Notes: a model not told the origin generated them from the sequence alone. A DNA stretch of 64,000 nucleotides from Stutzerimonas stutzeri (GCF_000219605.1 NC_015740.1:2542001-2606000), one strand, 5' to 3'. Shown: positions 1 through 9,853, counted from the first letter of the stretch. Numbers and translations: made by a program.

Positions 1-640
1 GCGCCAGCGCCTCGTTGGCGGTCGGCAGCGGCATGTTCACATCGGCCTCGCGGAACAGCAGGGCATAGCGCGGCGCGCCGAAGCGCAGCGGCGCCTGGAA
101 CAGCTGACGATAGGGTTCGAGATCGGCCGGCTGCGGCCCCTGAAAGCAGACCTCCAGCGGCCGCAGCGCGTCTCCGGTCAACCAGCGGCAGAAGGTCAGG
201 CAACCGGCAAGCGAGCCTTCCGCGCTCTGCGGAGCAGGTGGCAGACGGTCGCCCTGAATGGTGAGACTCAACCGATAGCCCTGGGCGCATGGCTGAAAGT
301 CGAGATCGGCACCCTCGGCGATGATTCGCTGATAGCGCACCAGACGGGCGAAGCCCTCTTTCAGATTCCGGCTGGACATCAGCGCGTAGCCCACCACATT
401 CAGCGCCGCAGGTCGTACCTGCCGCGCCATGTTCAGGCCGACAGCCGGGTCGCCGGAAACCGCCACGGCGCGATGCCAGAGCCGGGTCATGTCGTCCTGC
501 GCGAAACGCGCGTCGGGGTCCTGCAGTGCCGCATAGTCCAACCCGAGCTCGGCGAACAGCGCACGGCAATCGAGCCCGGCCGACTCCAGCGCCTGGACGA
601 TTCCCTGTGCCCAGCTCGAGGATGTGGTGCGTTCAGTCAT
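1..640 (-). CDS. AraC-family transcriptional regulator, C-terminus cut off by window edge
   Basis: About 213 residues are open from an ATG at 640 down to base 1 with no stop, so the gene continues outside the window. The protein starts MTERTTSSSWAQGIVQALES and runs through a region that reads like the arabinose-binding-like N-terminal domain of OruR/ArgR-type AraC regulators, for example DPAVGLNMARQVRPAALN and VVGYALMSSRNLKEGF. The two helix-turn-helix motifs expected at the C-terminus lie beyond the edge, so the family call rests on the sensor half only. It is divergent from the small Mpo1-like gene at 761. Inducer and targets cannot be read from this sequence. Confidence 0.8.
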   Translation of the reverse strand, partial: MTERTTSSSWAQGIVQALESAGLDCRALFAELGLDYAALQDPDARFAQDDMTRLWHRAVAVSGDPAVGLNMARQVRPAALNVVGYALMSSRNLKEGFARLVRYQRIIAEGADLDFQPCAQGYRLSLTIQGDRLPPAPQSAEGSLAGCLTFCRWLTGDALRPLEVCFQGPQPADLEPYRQLFQAPLRFGAPRYALLFREADVNMPLPTANEALA

Positions 641-760
641 GTTGTTGTTCTTCGAATGGTCGGGCGGCTGCGCACAAGGCTACTAAACTGGCCGTGATTG
701 TCACTGACTCGCAAGCTTCGCGCTCACTAAGCTGTCCGCGACAATAACAGGAGGTACGCC

Positions 761-1078
761 ATGAGTACGCAAACCGCCGAACGCTTCACCCGCTTTGCCG
801 ATTTCTATCCGTTCTACCTGGCCGAGCACAGCAACCCGACCTGTCGCCGTCTGCATTTCGTTGGCAGCCTGCTGGTCCTGGCGATTCTCGGCTACGCCCT
901 GATCAGCCAGCAGTGGCTGTGGCTGCTGGCGATGCCTGTGGCCGGTTACGGTTTCGCCTGGGTCGGCCATTTCGTCTTCGAGAAAAATCGTCCCGCGACC
1001 TTTCAGTATCCGCTGTACAGCCTTCTCGGCGACTGGGTCATGTTCAAGGACATGCTGACCGGCCGCGTCCGCTTCTGA
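761..1078 (+). CDS. Mpo1-like / DUF962 small membrane protein
   Basis: This 105-residue protein has the DUF962 (YGL010w/Mpo1-like) layout. An N-terminal FADFYPFYLAEHSNPTCRRL segment is followed by a hydrophobic hairpin at about residues 30-62, then the GHFVFEKNRPATF segment and a C-terminal YPLYSLLGDWVMFKDML segment. Conserved histidines (H22, H31 and the GH pair) fit the metal-binding pattern of yeast Mpo1, a dioxygenase of phytosphingosine alpha-oxidation; the bacterial role is not known. The start is firm: AGGAGG lies 6 bases before the ATG. It stands alone between the AraC gene and cyaB. Confidence 0.85.
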   Translation: MSTQTAERFTRFADFYPFYLAEHSNPTCRRLHFVGSLLVLAILGYALISQQWLWLLAMPVAGYGFAWVGHFVFEKNRPATFQYPLYSLLGDWVMFKDMLTGRVRF

Positions 1079-1132
1079 GTGCGACGCCAGCAGCATATCC
1101 GACCAGCGTATGCGCACTTTCGACGCTCTGGT

Positions 1133-1161
1133 TTGGCGATGCGGCGCGGCTTGGTTATGAT
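1133..1161 (+). promoter_or_regulatory. Candidate sigma-70 promoter for cyaB
   Basis: TTGGCG at 1133-1138 and TATGAT at 1156-1161 are separated by 17 bases, close to the sigma-70 consensus, and lie about 180 bases before the cyclase start. The rest of the 260-base gap (1079-1338) shows no credible gene. Seen by eye only. Confidence 0.35.
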
Positions 1162-1338
1162 CTGTCGGCTGTCGCCCGGACCGGTCATCGCCGAGCTGGC
1201 TCCGCGACGGCGAGACTGAAACCCGCGCGATTCGGTCGGAGCCACCATCATCGATGCCTGGCGCCGATCCCGCCCGGTGGCAGTCTGCAAGGCGCATAGA
1301 AAAAGGCGTCGATAAATCTACCAGGGATCGTACGCATA

Positions 1339-2727
1339 ATGACTTCCACCAGGGTTGAGCGCCGCAATGGCCTCGCCACTCGCCCGTTGCGCGAGTACTA
1401 CTCCCGCGTGCTCGCCTATCTGATCTGCGCCGCGACCATTGCCGCTGGTACCTACATCCAGTACTTCTCGATGGACCTGCTGTGGATGGTGCCGTACGCC
1501 CTGCTCTATCCGCACCTGGCCTATCACCTGAGCTACCGCTTCAAGCGCGATCATCCGGAACGCACGGCACAGGTCCTGCTCTGCCTGGACGCCATGAACG
1601 CCGGTGCCGGCATCCTGTTGCTCGGCTTCTCCATCGTACCCAGCCTGATGTTCCTGCTGACCCTCAGCTTCAGCGCCCTGGTGAGCGGCAGCCTGCGCAA
1701 CCTGGCCATGGCGCTGCTCTGCGTGGGCATCGGCATCGGCCTGGCATACCCCGTGGTGAGTCTGCATTACCAGGGCGTCACCCCGCCGCTGGTCTCGCTG
1801 GTCAGCATTCTGTTCACAACATTCTATGTCTGCGCCACCGCCTATTTCGTTCACCAGCAAGGCGTGCGCCTGGCGCTGGCGCGCAAGGAAATCGAACTGG
1901 AACAGGCCAAGGCCGCGCGCCTGGCCCGCAACCTGGCCAAGTATCTGTCGCCACAGGTCTGGGAATCGATCTTCACCGGCAAGCGTAGCGTTCGCCTGGA
2001 AACCCAGCGCAAGCGGCTGACGGTGTTCTTCTCCGACATCAAGGGCTTCACCGAGCTCTCCGAAGAGCTGGAAGCAGAAGCCCTGACCGACCTGCTCAAC
2101 AACTACCTCAATGAAATGTCGAAGATCGCCCTCAAGTACGGCGGCACCATCGACAAGTTCGTCGGCGACTGCGTGATGGTGTTCTTCGGCGACCCGTCCA
2201 GCCAGGGCGCCAAGAAAGACGCGGTGGCGGCCGTTTCCATGGCCATCGCGATGCGCAAGCACATGAAGGTACTGCGCCAGCAATGGCGCGCGCGGGGCAT
2301 CACCCGCCCGCTGGAAATCCGCATGGGCGTCAACACCGGCTACTGCACGGTGGGCAACTTCGGTGCCGACACCCGCATGGACTACACCATCATCGGCCGC
2401 GAAGTGAACCTGGCCAGCCGCCTGGAAAGCGCGGCCGAGGCCAGCGAGATCCTGGTCTCTCACGAAACCTATTCGCTGGTAAAGGACGTGATCATGTGCC
2501 GCGACAAGGGGCAGATCGCGGTCAAGGGTTTCTCCCGTCCGGTACAGATCTACCAGGTGGTGGACTTCCGCCGCGACCTGGGCGCGACCAACAGCTTCGT
2601 CGAGCACGAGCTACCAGGCTTCTCCATGTACCTGGACACCAACGGCGTGCAGAACTTCGACAAGGAGCGGGTAATCCAGGCGCTGCAACAGGCCGCCGAG
2701 AAACTCCGCGACAAGGTCATCCTCTGA
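1339..2727 (+). CDS. cyaB: Membrane class III adenylate cyclase, MASE2 type
   Basis: This 462-residue protein matches Pseudomonas aeruginosa CyaB in size and layout. Residues 1-190 form a MASE2-like sensor with about six membrane segments, followed by a short linker helix rich in E, A and K. The class III cyclase domain spans about 205-400. The first metal-binding aspartate lies in FFSDIKGFTELSEE (about D233) and the second in FVGDCVMVFFGD; the NLASRLESAAE segment carries transition-state asparagine and arginine. It should make cAMP from ATP at the inner membrane and so feed Vfr-type regulation. The Shine-Dalgarno sequence before this ATG is weak. An AraC gene follows after about 70 bases. 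Confidence 0.92.
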   Translation: MTSTRVERRNGLATRPLREYYSRVLAYLICAATIAAGTYIQYFSMDLLWMVPYALLYPHLAYHLSYRFKRDHPERTAQVLLCLDAMNAGAGILLLGFSIVPSLMFLLTLSFSALVSGSLRNLAMALLCVGIGIGLAYPVVSLHYQGVTPPLVSLVSILFTTFYVCATAYFVHQQGVRLALARKEIELEQAKAARLARNLAKYLSPQVWESIFTGKRSVRLETQRKRLTVFFSDIKGFTELSEELEAEALTDLLNNYLNEMSKIALKYGGTIDKFVGDCVMVFFGDPSSQGAKKDAVAAVSMAIAMRKHMKVLRQQWRARGITRPLEIRMGVNTGYCTVGNFGADTRMDYTIIGREVNLASRLESAAEASEILVSHETYSLVKDVIMCRDKGQIAVKGFSRPVQIYQVVDFRRDLGATNSFVEHELPGFSMYLDTNGVQNFDKERVIQALQQAAEKLRDKVIL

Positions 2728-2798
2728 TTTACTGATTGGCGGGCTGGCAGCGTGCGGTTACCGTGTCCGGTCCGCAGAGCCCGCTTTCGAGATCGCCG

Positions 2799-3557
2799 AT
2801 GCTATCGCTGCGCAACTACCAGCACGACCTCATTGCCCACAGCCACGACCACCCGCAACTGGTGTTCGGCCTGAGTGGCCAGCTGGAGTTCGAGATCGCC
2901 GGACGCGGCAGCCGGATCGGCGAACGCGGCCTGGCAATCGTCCCTGCAGCCGTGCATCACGCCTGTGCCAGTGTGACCGGCAGCCATTGCCTGGTGCTGG
3001 ATGTGCCGTCCGAAGGCTGGCTGCGCCAGCGCCTGGGCCACCACTGCGAAAGCAGCCTGCGGTTGCTGGACCGCCCGGACACGCTGCGTCTCGGCCCAAC
3101 CCAGCAGAGCCTGGTGAGCTGGCTGGCGAGCAGCCCGATCAACGATTCGGTGATCGCCGAGCAGGGTGCCGTCCTGCTGCTGGCCAGCCTGAACGGCGTA
3201 CATGGCGCCGCGTCCGACTCTACCGCGTTGCCGCTGGCCGCCATCGACAGCTTCATTGACCAGCATCTCGCACACCCGCTGCAGGTCGCCGATCTGGCAC
3301 GCATCGCCGGTCTGTCCGTGGCACGGCTGCACGCGCGCTTTCTAGGCGAGACCGGCTGCACGCCCATGGAGTACGTTCGCCGGCGCCGCCTGCAACAGGG
3401 CGAGGCGCTGCTGCACGATACCCGCCTGCCGGTTGGCGAGATCGCCGCGCGCGTCGGCTATGGCTCGCAAAGCGCCTTTACCGCCGCCCTGGTGCGCGCC
3501 CGAGGCTGCACGCCGCGCGCGCTGCGGCGAGAGTTGCGCGACAAAATCGATGGTTGA
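2799..3557 (+). CDS. AraC-family transcriptional regulator
   Basis: This 252-residue protein has an N-terminal cupin-like half (HSHDHPQLVFGLSGQLEFEI, residues about 15-35) and a C-terminal AraC DNA-binding domain with two helix-turn-helix units: ADLARIAGLSVARLHARF, then GEIAARVGYGSQSAFTAALV. I chose the ATG at 2799 because the cupin half begins directly after it. An upstream in-frame TTG at 2736 would add 21 residues without resemblance to the family. A DMT transporter follows 123 bases downstream on the same strand and is a possible target. The ligand is unknown. Confidence 0.88.
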   Translation: MLSLRNYQHDLIAHSHDHPQLVFGLSGQLEFEIAGRGSRIGERGLAIVPAAVHHACASVTGSHCLVLDVPSEGWLRQRLGHHCESSLRLLDRPDTLRLGPTQQSLVSWLASSPINDSVIAEQGAVLLLASLNGVHGAASDSTALPLAAIDSFIDQHLAHPLQVADLARIAGLSVARLHARFLGETGCTPMEYVRRRRLQQGEALLHDTRLPVGEIAARVGYGSQSAFTAALVRARGCTPRALRRELRDKIDG

Positions 3558-3680
3558 CGCGACAGACACCCGCTCGCCCGCGGCCTAGCATGGCCACTGA
3601 TTCGTCAAGGTTCAGCTCGCCATGATCAGCTCGCTTCATATGCGCTGCGTAACGCGCAGCTCACGCCGGTTCCTCACGCC

Positions 3681-4556
3681 ATGACGCCGCGCAACGCCCT
3701 GCTGGCGATCCATCTCGGCGCGCTGATGTTTGGCCTGTCCGGCGTGCTCGGGAAACTGGCCGAGAGCTCGGCGCTGGTCATCACCTTTGGCCGTGCACTG
3801 TTCGCCGTGCTTGCCCTGCTGTTGGTGGCACAGCTGCTGCGCCCCAGCGGCGCGCTGCCCAGCTGGCGTCAGCGTGCCGGTCTGGCGCTGGGAGGGCTGT
3901 TGCTCGGCGCGCATTGGCTGACCTTCTTCATTGCGGTGAAGATCGCCGGTGTCGGCATCGCCACCCTGGGTTTCGCCAGCTTCCCCGCGTTCACCGTACT
4001 GCTCGAAGGCCTGCTGTTCCGCGAGCGCACCCGCGCCGTGGAGTTCGCCATGGTTGGCCTCGTCACCGCGGGCCTGCTGCTGGTCGCACCCACCTTCGAT
4101 CTCGGCAACGGCCCGACCACCGGACTGCTCTATGGCGTGCTCTCGGGTTTGCTGTTCGCGCTGCTGTCGCTGCTCAATCGCGCAGTCACCCGTGGCCTCG
4201 ATCCGGTGCGATCGGCGCTGTGGCAGAACCTGGCGATCTTCGCCGGCCTGCTGCCCTTCTGCGGAGCGGCGATCCCGACCATCCCGGCGCAGGACTGGCT
4301 CTGGCTCGCCCTGCTGGGAGTGCTCTGCACCGGGCTTGCGCACAGCCTGTTCGTTGCCAGCCTGCGGGTACTGAAAGCGCGAACCACCTCGGTGATCTTC
4401 GCTCTGGAGCCCGTCTACGGCATCGCCTTCGCCTGGTGGCTGTTCAACGAGCAGCCAACGCTGCGCATGCTGATCGGTGGCGCCTTGATCATCATCGCGA
4501 GCGTGATCACCAGCCGCCTGAAGAGCCCGGCGCCCACGCCCCAGCCAGTGAGCTGA
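3681..4556 (+). CDS. DMT-superfamily EamA transporter
   Basis: This 291-residue protein has ten predicted membrane helices arranged as two EamA repeats, the usual layout of drug/metabolite exporters. Typical segments include FGLSGVLGKLAE near the N-terminus, TLGFASFPAFTVLLEGLLF at the end of the first repeat and TSVIFALEPVYGIAFAW in the second. Substrates of this family cannot be deduced from sequence. The gene lies downstream of an AraC regulator on the same strand, so regulation by it is plausible but unproven. The gap before it (3558-3680) holds no other gene. Confidence 0.88.
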   Translation: MTPRNALLAIHLGALMFGLSGVLGKLAESSALVITFGRALFAVLALLLVAQLLRPSGALPSWRQRAGLALGGLLLGAHWLTFFIAVKIAGVGIATLGFASFPAFTVLLEGLLFRERTRAVEFAMVGLVTAGLLLVAPTFDLGNGPTTGLLYGVLSGLLFALLSLLNRAVTRGLDPVRSALWQNLAIFAGLLPFCGAAIPTIPAQDWLWLALLGVLCTGLAHSLFVASLRVLKARTTSVIFALEPVYGIAFAWWLFNEQPTLRMLIGGALIIIASVITSRLKSPAPTPQPVS

Positions 4557-4580
4557 ACCTACGCGATCGCCCGGCCCGGT

Positions 4581-4862
4581 TCAGCGGTCGTTGTGCCCCA
4601 GCGACCGCTGCGGGTCGATCCGGTCGCGCACCCGCTGCTTGAGTTCCTTCGCCTCGGGGAAGCCGCCGTCGCGCTTGCGCTCCCAGATCTGCTCGCCGTC
4701 GCAGCTGATGTGGAAGGTCCCGCCGGTCGCGGGCACCAGGGACACCCGCCCCAGGTCGTCGGCAAAGGTCGAAAGCAGCTCCTGAGCCAGCCAGGCGGCG
4801 CGCAGCAGCCATTGGCACTGGGTGCAATAGGTGATGACGATTTCAGGCTTGGCAGGACTCAT
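4581..4862 (-). CDS. SelT/SelW/SelH family redox protein (CxxC form)
   Basis: This 93-residue protein belongs to the Rdx family: a thioredoxin-like fold with a CxxC at residues 13-16 (TYCTQCQW), where eukaryotic SelW has CxxU. The C-terminal half contains the family's GTFHISCDGEQIWERKRDGG segment (target strand plus FPEAKELKQRVRD helix). It is a full-length cysteine version, probably a cytoplasmic thiol redox protein of unknown partner. It is divergent from plpD, 71 bases away, and convergent with the EamA transporter. Confidence 0.9.
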   Translation of the reverse strand: MSPAKPEIVITYCTQCQWLLRAAWLAQELLSTFADDLGRVSLVPATGGTFHISCDGEQIWERKRDGGFPEAKELKQRVRDRIDPQRSLGHNDR

Positions 4863-4933
4863 GCGCGGCGCCTCCGGCTGGTTGAGTGCCGCCTATAATA
4901 GCCGCCTCTCCCGTGCATACCTCTGGTTCGACC

Positions 4934-7120
4934 ATGTTTCGCCTGCTCGCTTTCCTGCTCCTCGTTGTCTGCCTGCCAGCTGCCTTTGCCGAAACGGCCC
5001 AACCCAGGACCGGCCTGGTGCTGTCCGGCGGCGCCGCGCGCGGGCTGGCCCATGTCGGGGTGCTGAAAGCCCTGGAGGAACAGGGCGTGCGCATCGACGC
5101 CATCGCCGGCACCAGCATGGGCGCAGTGGTCGGCGGGCTCTACGCGGCGGGCTATAGCGTGGCCGAACTGGAGCGACTGGCGCTCACCCTCGACTGGCAG
5201 CAGGTGCTGTCCGACGACCCGCCGCGCCAGGACATTCCCTACCGGCGCAAGCAGGACGACCGCGACTTTCTCATCAAGCAAAAGCTCAGCTTTCGTGACG
5301 ACGGCAGCCTCGGCCTGCCACTGGGCGTGATCCAGGGCCAGAACCTCGCACTGCTGCTCGAACGCCTGCTGGTGCATGCCAGCGACACCCGCGATTTCGA
5401 CCAGCTGCCAATTCCGTTCCGCGCCGTGGCCACCGACATCGCCAATGACGAAAAGGTGGTCTTCCGCCGCGGCCACCTGCCCCAGGTGATCCGCGCGAGC
5501 ATGTCGATCCCGGCGGTGTTCGCGCCGGTGGAGATCGATGACCGGTTGCTCGTCGACGGCGGCATGGTGGACAACATCCCCATGGATGTGGCGCGTGACA
5601 TGGGCGTCGACCGTTTGATCGTGGTGGATATCGGTACTCCGCTCAAACCGCGCAAGGAGCTGGTGACCGTGGTCGATGTGCTCAACCAGACCACCACCAT
5701 GATGACCCGGCGTAATTCCGAAGCGCAGCTGGCCACGCTGCAGCCGCAGGACGTGCTGATCCAGCCGCCGCTGGCCGCCTACGGCTCTACCGACTTCGCC
5801 CGCGCCGAGCAGCTGGTCGATGCCGGCTATCGTGCGACGCTCGCGCTGCAAGGACGACTGGCCGAAATGCGCACGACGACTGGCGGCAATCCGGCATTGA
5901 GCCTCGCGCGCTCCGGCGACCCGCGCACACCGGTCATTACAGCGATCCGGGTGGAAAACGACTCCAAGGTCGGCGATGCGGTGATCCGGCGGCACATCCG
6001 CCAGCCGCTGGGCGAGCCGCTGGACCTGGAGCGCCTGCAAAAAGACATGGGCACGCTCTACGGCCTGGACTACTTCGAGCGGGTCGAATATCGCGTCCAG
6101 CGCGGAAAACTAGACAACACCCTGGTCATCAACGCACGCGAGAAGCGCAGCGGAACCGACTACCTGCGCCTGGGGCTGAGCCTTTCCGACGATTTTCAGG
6201 GCGACAGCGTGTTCAACCTGGGCGCCAGCTACCGCAAGAATGGCATCAACCAGCTCGGCGCCGAATGGCTGACCCGTCTCCAGCTGGGGGATCGCCAGGA
6301 GCTCTATAGCGAGTTCTACCAGCCGCTGGACGCCGGTTCACGCTGGTTCGCCGCACCGAACCTGTTCATCGAGGCGCAGAACGTCGAGGCCATTCTCGAC
6401 AACGACCCGATCGCCGAATACCGCCTGCAGCGGTACGGCTACGGTCTCAATCTCGGCCGGCAGATCGCCAATAACGGCGAGATCCGCTTCGGTATCGGCC
6501 AGGCCTGGGGGGAAGCGGACGTGCGGATCGGCGAGCGCGATCTGCCGGACTTCAGCTTCACCGAAGGCTATTACGAGATGCAGTACTCGTTCGATACGCT
6601 GAACAATATCGACTTTCCCCGCGAGGGCGAGGATATACGTCTGACCCTGCGTCAGTACGACCCGAGCCTCAGTTCCGACCAGCGCTATCGACAGTGGAAC
6701 ATCAAGCTGGACAAGGCGCTCAGCCATGGTGCCAACACCTGGGTACTGGGCGGTCTCTACGGTCGCACCCTGGACGACGCCGAGGTGGTCACCTCGAGCT
6801 TCCTGCTCGGCGGCGCGCGCCAGCTATCGGGCTTTCGTCAGGACGCGCTGTCGGGGCAGAACGTCAGCCTCGGGCGTGTGGTGTATTACCGCCGGGTGAC
6901 GCCGCGCGCATTCCAGCCGCTGGACTTTCCGCTCTATCTCGGTGGATCGCTCGAGCGCGGCCGGGCCTGGAACAACGACAACGCCTTCGACAGCGGCTAC
7001 ATCAACGCCGCAAGCATCTTCCTCGGCTACGACACGCCGTTGGGCCCACTGAACTTCGGTTACGGCATCAACGACGAGGACGAGCAGGCGCTTTACATGA
7101 ATCTGGGACGCAGCTTCTAG
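4934..7120 (+). CDS. plpD: Patatin-like phospholipase with POTRA and Omp85-type barrel (PlpD family, type Vd autotransporter)
   Basis: The 728 residues equal the length I recall for P. aeruginosa PlpD. A signal peptide (MFRLLAFLLLVVCLPAAFA) fixes the start at 4934, rather than the upstream ATG at 4886 that would bury it. The patatin domain follows: oxyanion loop GGAARG, nucleophile elbow GTSMG (serine about residue 60) and catalytic aspartate in VDGGMVDN (about residue 207). A single POTRA-like segment spans about 335-410 (PVITAIRVENDSKVGDAV). The remainder is a beta-barrel ending in phenylalanine (MNLGRSF), the usual signal for Bam insertion. The predicted job is secretion of a lipase domain through its own barrel. 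The stop overlaps that of the convergent marR-like gene in a shared CTAG. Confidence 0.93.
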   Translation: MFRLLAFLLLVVCLPAAFAETAQPRTGLVLSGGAARGLAHVGVLKALEEQGVRIDAIAGTSMGAVVGGLYAAGYSVAELERLALTLDWQQVLSDDPPRQDIPYRRKQDDRDFLIKQKLSFRDDGSLGLPLGVIQGQNLALLLERLLVHASDTRDFDQLPIPFRAVATDIANDEKVVFRRGHLPQVIRASMSIPAVFAPVEIDDRLLVDGGMVDNIPMDVARDMGVDRLIVVDIGTPLKPRKELVTVVDVLNQTTTMMTRRNSEAQLATLQPQDVLIQPPLAAYGSTDFARAEQLVDAGYRATLALQGRLAEMRTTTGGNPALSLARSGDPRTPVITAIRVENDSKVGDAVIRRHIRQPLGEPLDLERLQKDMGTLYGLDYFERVEYRVQRGKLDNTLVINAREKRSGTDYLRLGLSLSDDFQGDSVFNLGASYRKNGINQLGAEWLTRLQLGDRQELYSEFYQPLDAGSRWFAAPNLFIEAQNVEAILDNDPIAEYRLQRYGYGLNLGRQIANNGEIRFGIGQAWGEADVRIGERDLPDFSFTEGYYEMQYSFDTLNNIDFPREGEDIRLTLRQYDPSLSSDQRYRQWNIKLDKALSHGANTWVLGGLYGRTLDDAEVVTSSFLLGGARQLSGFRQDALSGQNVSLGRVVYYRRVTPRAFQPLDFPLYLGGSLERGRAWNNDNAFDSGYINAASIFLGYDTPLGPLNFGYGINDEDEQALYMNLGRSF

Positions 7121-7548
7121 CGCTTGTCCAGATTGGCGAGGATGCGCGCGTGCACCTGCTGGCACTTGCGCAGGTCCTCTTCGTCGATCCCGGCAAAGGC
7201 CTCCTGGCGGACCTGCGTCGAAATCGCCTCGATTTTCTCGATCAGCGGCAGCGCCGGAGCCCCGAGGGAAATGCGCTTGGCACGGCGATCCTCGGCCGAT
7301 GCCTTGCGATGTACCAGCCCCTGCGCCTCGAGGCTGTCGAGCAGGCGTGCCAGCGTGGGGCCTTCCACCGCGACGCTTTGCGCCAGCTCGCGCTGGGTGG
7401 GTTCGTGATCGAAACGGGCCAGGTGCAGAAGTACCAGCCAGCGTGCTTGAGACAGGCCCAGATCGGCCAGGCGCCGATCCAGTTCCGCGCGCCAGCCACG
7501 CGAGAGTTGCGCCAACTGCATGGCGAAGCGATGTTGCTCGGCGTACAT
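7117..7548 (-). CDS. MarR-family transcriptional regulator
   Basis: This 143-residue winged-helix protein has the recognition-helix region PTQRELAQSVAVEGPTLAR and the wing DRRAKRISLG (pattern DRRxxxxxLT/G), both diagnostic for MarR. I chose the ATG at 7548, which has AGGA upstream; the longer reading starts with TTG at 7566. The promoter side carries a 13-base perfect palindrome (7569-7581) fit for autoregulation. Its stop overlaps that of plpD. The next upstream gene on the same strand is recQ, 180 bases away. Effector unknown. Confidence 0.9.
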   Translation of the reverse strand: MYAEQHRFAMQLAQLSRGWRAELDRRLADLGLSQARWLVLLHLARFDHEPTQRELAQSVAVEGPTLARLLDSLEAQGLVHRKASAEDRRAKRISLGAPALPLIEKIEAISTQVRQEAFAGIDEEDLRKCQQVHARILANLDKR

Positions 7549-7568
7549 GTACGACCATTCCTGCAAAA

Positions 7569-7581
7569 ACTAATTATTAGT
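7569..7581. promoter_or_regulatory. Palindromic operator candidate upstream of the marR-like gene
   Basis: ACTAATTATTAGT is a perfect inverted repeat around one central base, unusually AT-rich for this DNA, and lies 20 bases before the MarR start. MarR proteins generally bind such short palindromes over their own promoters. The binding itself is inferred. Confidence 0.5.
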
Positions 7582-7729
7582 GAGCTAACCACAGCTCCGA
7601 TAACCAGGCAAGACGACCTTCGGTTGCTGATAGGCGTGCCAAAGGCGCAATGATGGCAGAGGGACAGTCGGGCTGGGCTCGAAGGCCGCAGCGCCGGGCG
7701 CTGTAGGCCGGCGCTGCCGATGCACCCCG

Positions 7730-9853
7730 TTACAATTCGAACTCGGCCTGCAGCGCAGCGCGCACGCAATAGAGCACCTGCTCCGGGACCCGTCCGGCGA
7801 ACAGCGGTGCCACATCCCCCACCGGAGGCAGCTCGCCCTCGCCGTCGAGAAAGGCTTCCTGAATCTCGCCAAGCAGGTCTTCCGGCAGGTCGAGCGCCTG
7901 CTCCAGGCTCAGCTGCTGCTTGCCGATGGCCTCGGCGAGCAGCGTGTAGACGTTCTTCTCGCTGCAATCGAGCTGGCGCGCAATCTGCGCCGGCGTCATG
8001 CCGGCGCGGGCCAGGGTCACGAGTTCATGACGCAGGTCAGCCGGCGACCTGACCACCTCGACTGTACCCTGCAAGACCTCGAGAAAGGCCTGGCCGTAGC
8101 GCTCCAGCTTGCGCGCGCCGACGCCGCTGATGCGCGCCATGTCCGCGAGCGACGCCGGCTGGCTGCGCAGCATTTCAAGCAGGGTGGCGTCCGGAAAGAT
8201 CACATAGGGCGGCACGCTGTGCTCTTCGGCCAGCTTGCGCCGCAGCGTACGCAACGCCTCCCAGGTCTCGCGCTCCTCGCTGCGCACCAATTGGCTGGCG
8301 GCACTGGATGCCGGTTTCGGCGCTTTGCTGGATAGATCCCGGCGCAGCTCGAGGTTGACTTCACCACGCAGCAGCGGGCGGCAGCTATCGCTCAACCGCA
8401 AGCCGCCAAAGCCTTCGAGATCGACATCGGCCAAACCGCGGGCGACCAGCTGGCGGAACAGCGAGCGCCATTCACCCTCGGACAACGCCTTGCCGACGCC
8501 GAACACTGACAGATGCTGATGGCCGAGGCCGCGTACCTTGTCGTTGTCGCGTCCCAGCAAGACATCCACCAGATGCCCGACGCCATAGCGCTGACCACTG
8601 CGATAGATGGCTGAAAGCGCTTGGCGAGCGGGCTCGGTGGCGTCCCAGGTCTGCACCCCGTCGACGCAGTTGTCGCAATGGCCGCAAGGCCTGGGCAGCT
8701 CTTCGTCGAAGTACGCCAGCAACGCCTGGCGTCGGCAACGGGTTTCCTCGCAGAGCGCCAGCATTGCATCGAGCTTGTGCTGCTCGACCCGCTTGTGCCG
8801 CTCATCACCCTCGGAATTGTTGAGCATCTGCTTGAGGAAGATTACATCTTGCAGGCCATAGGCCATCCAGGCGTCGGCCGGTAGCCCGTCACGCCCTGCC
8901 CGACCGGTTTCCTGATAGTAGGCCTCCAGCGACTTGGGCAGGTCGAGGTGGGCGACGAAACGCACGTTGGGCTTGTCGATGCCCATGCCGAAGGCAATGG
9001 TCGCCACCATGATCAGCCCTTCCTCGTTGAGAAAGCGCTTCTGGTGATAGGCGCGCAGCTCATTGGGCAAGCCCGCGTGATAAGGCAGCGCCGGAAAGCC
9101 CTGTTCGGTGAGGAAGGCGGCCAGATCATCGACCTTTTTGCGCGACATGCAGTAGACGATGCCGGCGTCGCCGCGGCGCTCGGCGAGAAAGCCCAGCAGC
9201 TGCTTGCGTGGCTGTTCCTTGGGCACGATGCGATAGAAGATGTTCGGCCGGTCGAAGCTGGAGAGAAACCGCTCGGCATTTTCCAGATGCAGGCGCTGAA
9301 CGATTTCCTCGCGGGTGCGCTTGTCCGCCGTGGCGGTCAGGGCGATCCGCGGAACGTTGGGAAACAGCTCGGCGAGCTGGCCCAGCTGCATGTACTCAGG
9401 ACGGAAATCATGGCCCCACTGGGACACGCAATGCGCTTCGTCGATGGCGAACAGGGCGATCTCGAGCCGCTGCAGGAAGGCCAGCATGCGTGGCTGGACC
9501 AGGCGTTCGGGCGCCAGGTAGAGCATCTTGATCTCGCCGCGACGGATACGCTCGGCGATGTCGCGCTGCTCGTCCGTGCTCAACGTCGAGTTGAGGGCGA
9601 CGGCCGAGACGCCTAGCTCATCGAGCGTGGCGACCTGGTCGTCCATCAGCGCGATGAGCGGCGAAACCACCACCGCCAGCCCCTCGCGCAAGAGCGCCGG
9701 AACCTGATAGCAGAGCGACTTGCCGCCGCCGGTCGGCATCAATACCAGCGCATCGCCGCCACTGCCCACACGCTCGATGATCGCGCCCTGGTTGCCGCGA
9801 AAGGCGTCGTAACCGAATACGTCTTTGAGGATGCGCTGTGCCTGGTCGAGCAT
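7730..9853 (-). CDS. recQ: ATP-dependent DNA helicase RecQ
   Basis: This 707-residue protein has all RecQ parts in order. Walker A is [12 protein letters not shown] (about residue 45) and the DEAH box is [18 protein letters not shown]. The SF2 second half includes [19 protein letters not shown] zinc-binding cluster (CEETRCRR ... CGHCDNC, about 375-400) precedes an RQC winged helix and an HRDC domain ([20 protein letters not shown]). About 110 further C-terminal residues look like a helix-turn-helix ([20 protein letters not shown]). The start is set at the ATG at 9853, because the 28 extra residues of the longer frame resemble nothing. It unwinds DNA 3' to 5' in recombination and fork repair. 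Confidence 0.95.
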   Translation of the reverse strand: MLDQAQRILKDVFGYDAFRGNQGAIIERVGSGGDALVLMPTGGGKSLCYQVPALLREGLAVVVSPLIALMDDQVATLDELGVSAVALNSTLSTDEQRDIAERIRRGEIKMLYLAPERLVQPRMLAFLQRLEIALFAIDEAHCVSQWGHDFRPEYMQLGQLAELFPNVPRIALTATADKRTREEIVQRLHLENAERFLSSFDRPNIFYRIVPKEQPRKQLLGFLAERRGDAGIVYCMSRKKVDDLAAFLTEQGFPALPYHAGLPNELRAYHQKRFLNEEGLIMVATIAFGMGIDKPNVRFVAHLDLPKSLEAYYQETGRAGRDGLPADAWMAYGLQDVIFLKQMLNNSEGDERHKRVEQHKLDAMLALCEETRCRRQALLAYFDEELPRPCGHCDNCVDGVQTWDATEPARQALSAIYRSGQRYGVGHLVDVLLGRDNDKVRGLGHQHLSVFGVGKALSEGEWRSLFRQLVARGLADVDLEGFGGLRLSDSCRPLLRGEVNLELRRDLSSKAPKPASSAASQLVRSEERETWEALRTLRRKLAEEHSVPPYVIFPDATLLEMLRSQPASLADMARISGVGARKLERYGQAFLEVLQGTVEVVRSPADLRHELVTLARAGMTPAQIARQLDCSEKNVYTLLAEAIGKQQLSLEQALDLPEDLLGEIQEAFLDGEGELPPVGDVAPLFAGRVPEQVLYCVRAALQAEFEL

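Noticed and set aside
701..1297. 198-codon minus-strand frame opposite the Mpo1-like gene
   Set aside because: The Mpo1-like gene has a perfect ribosome-binding site and family match; the minus frame has neither.
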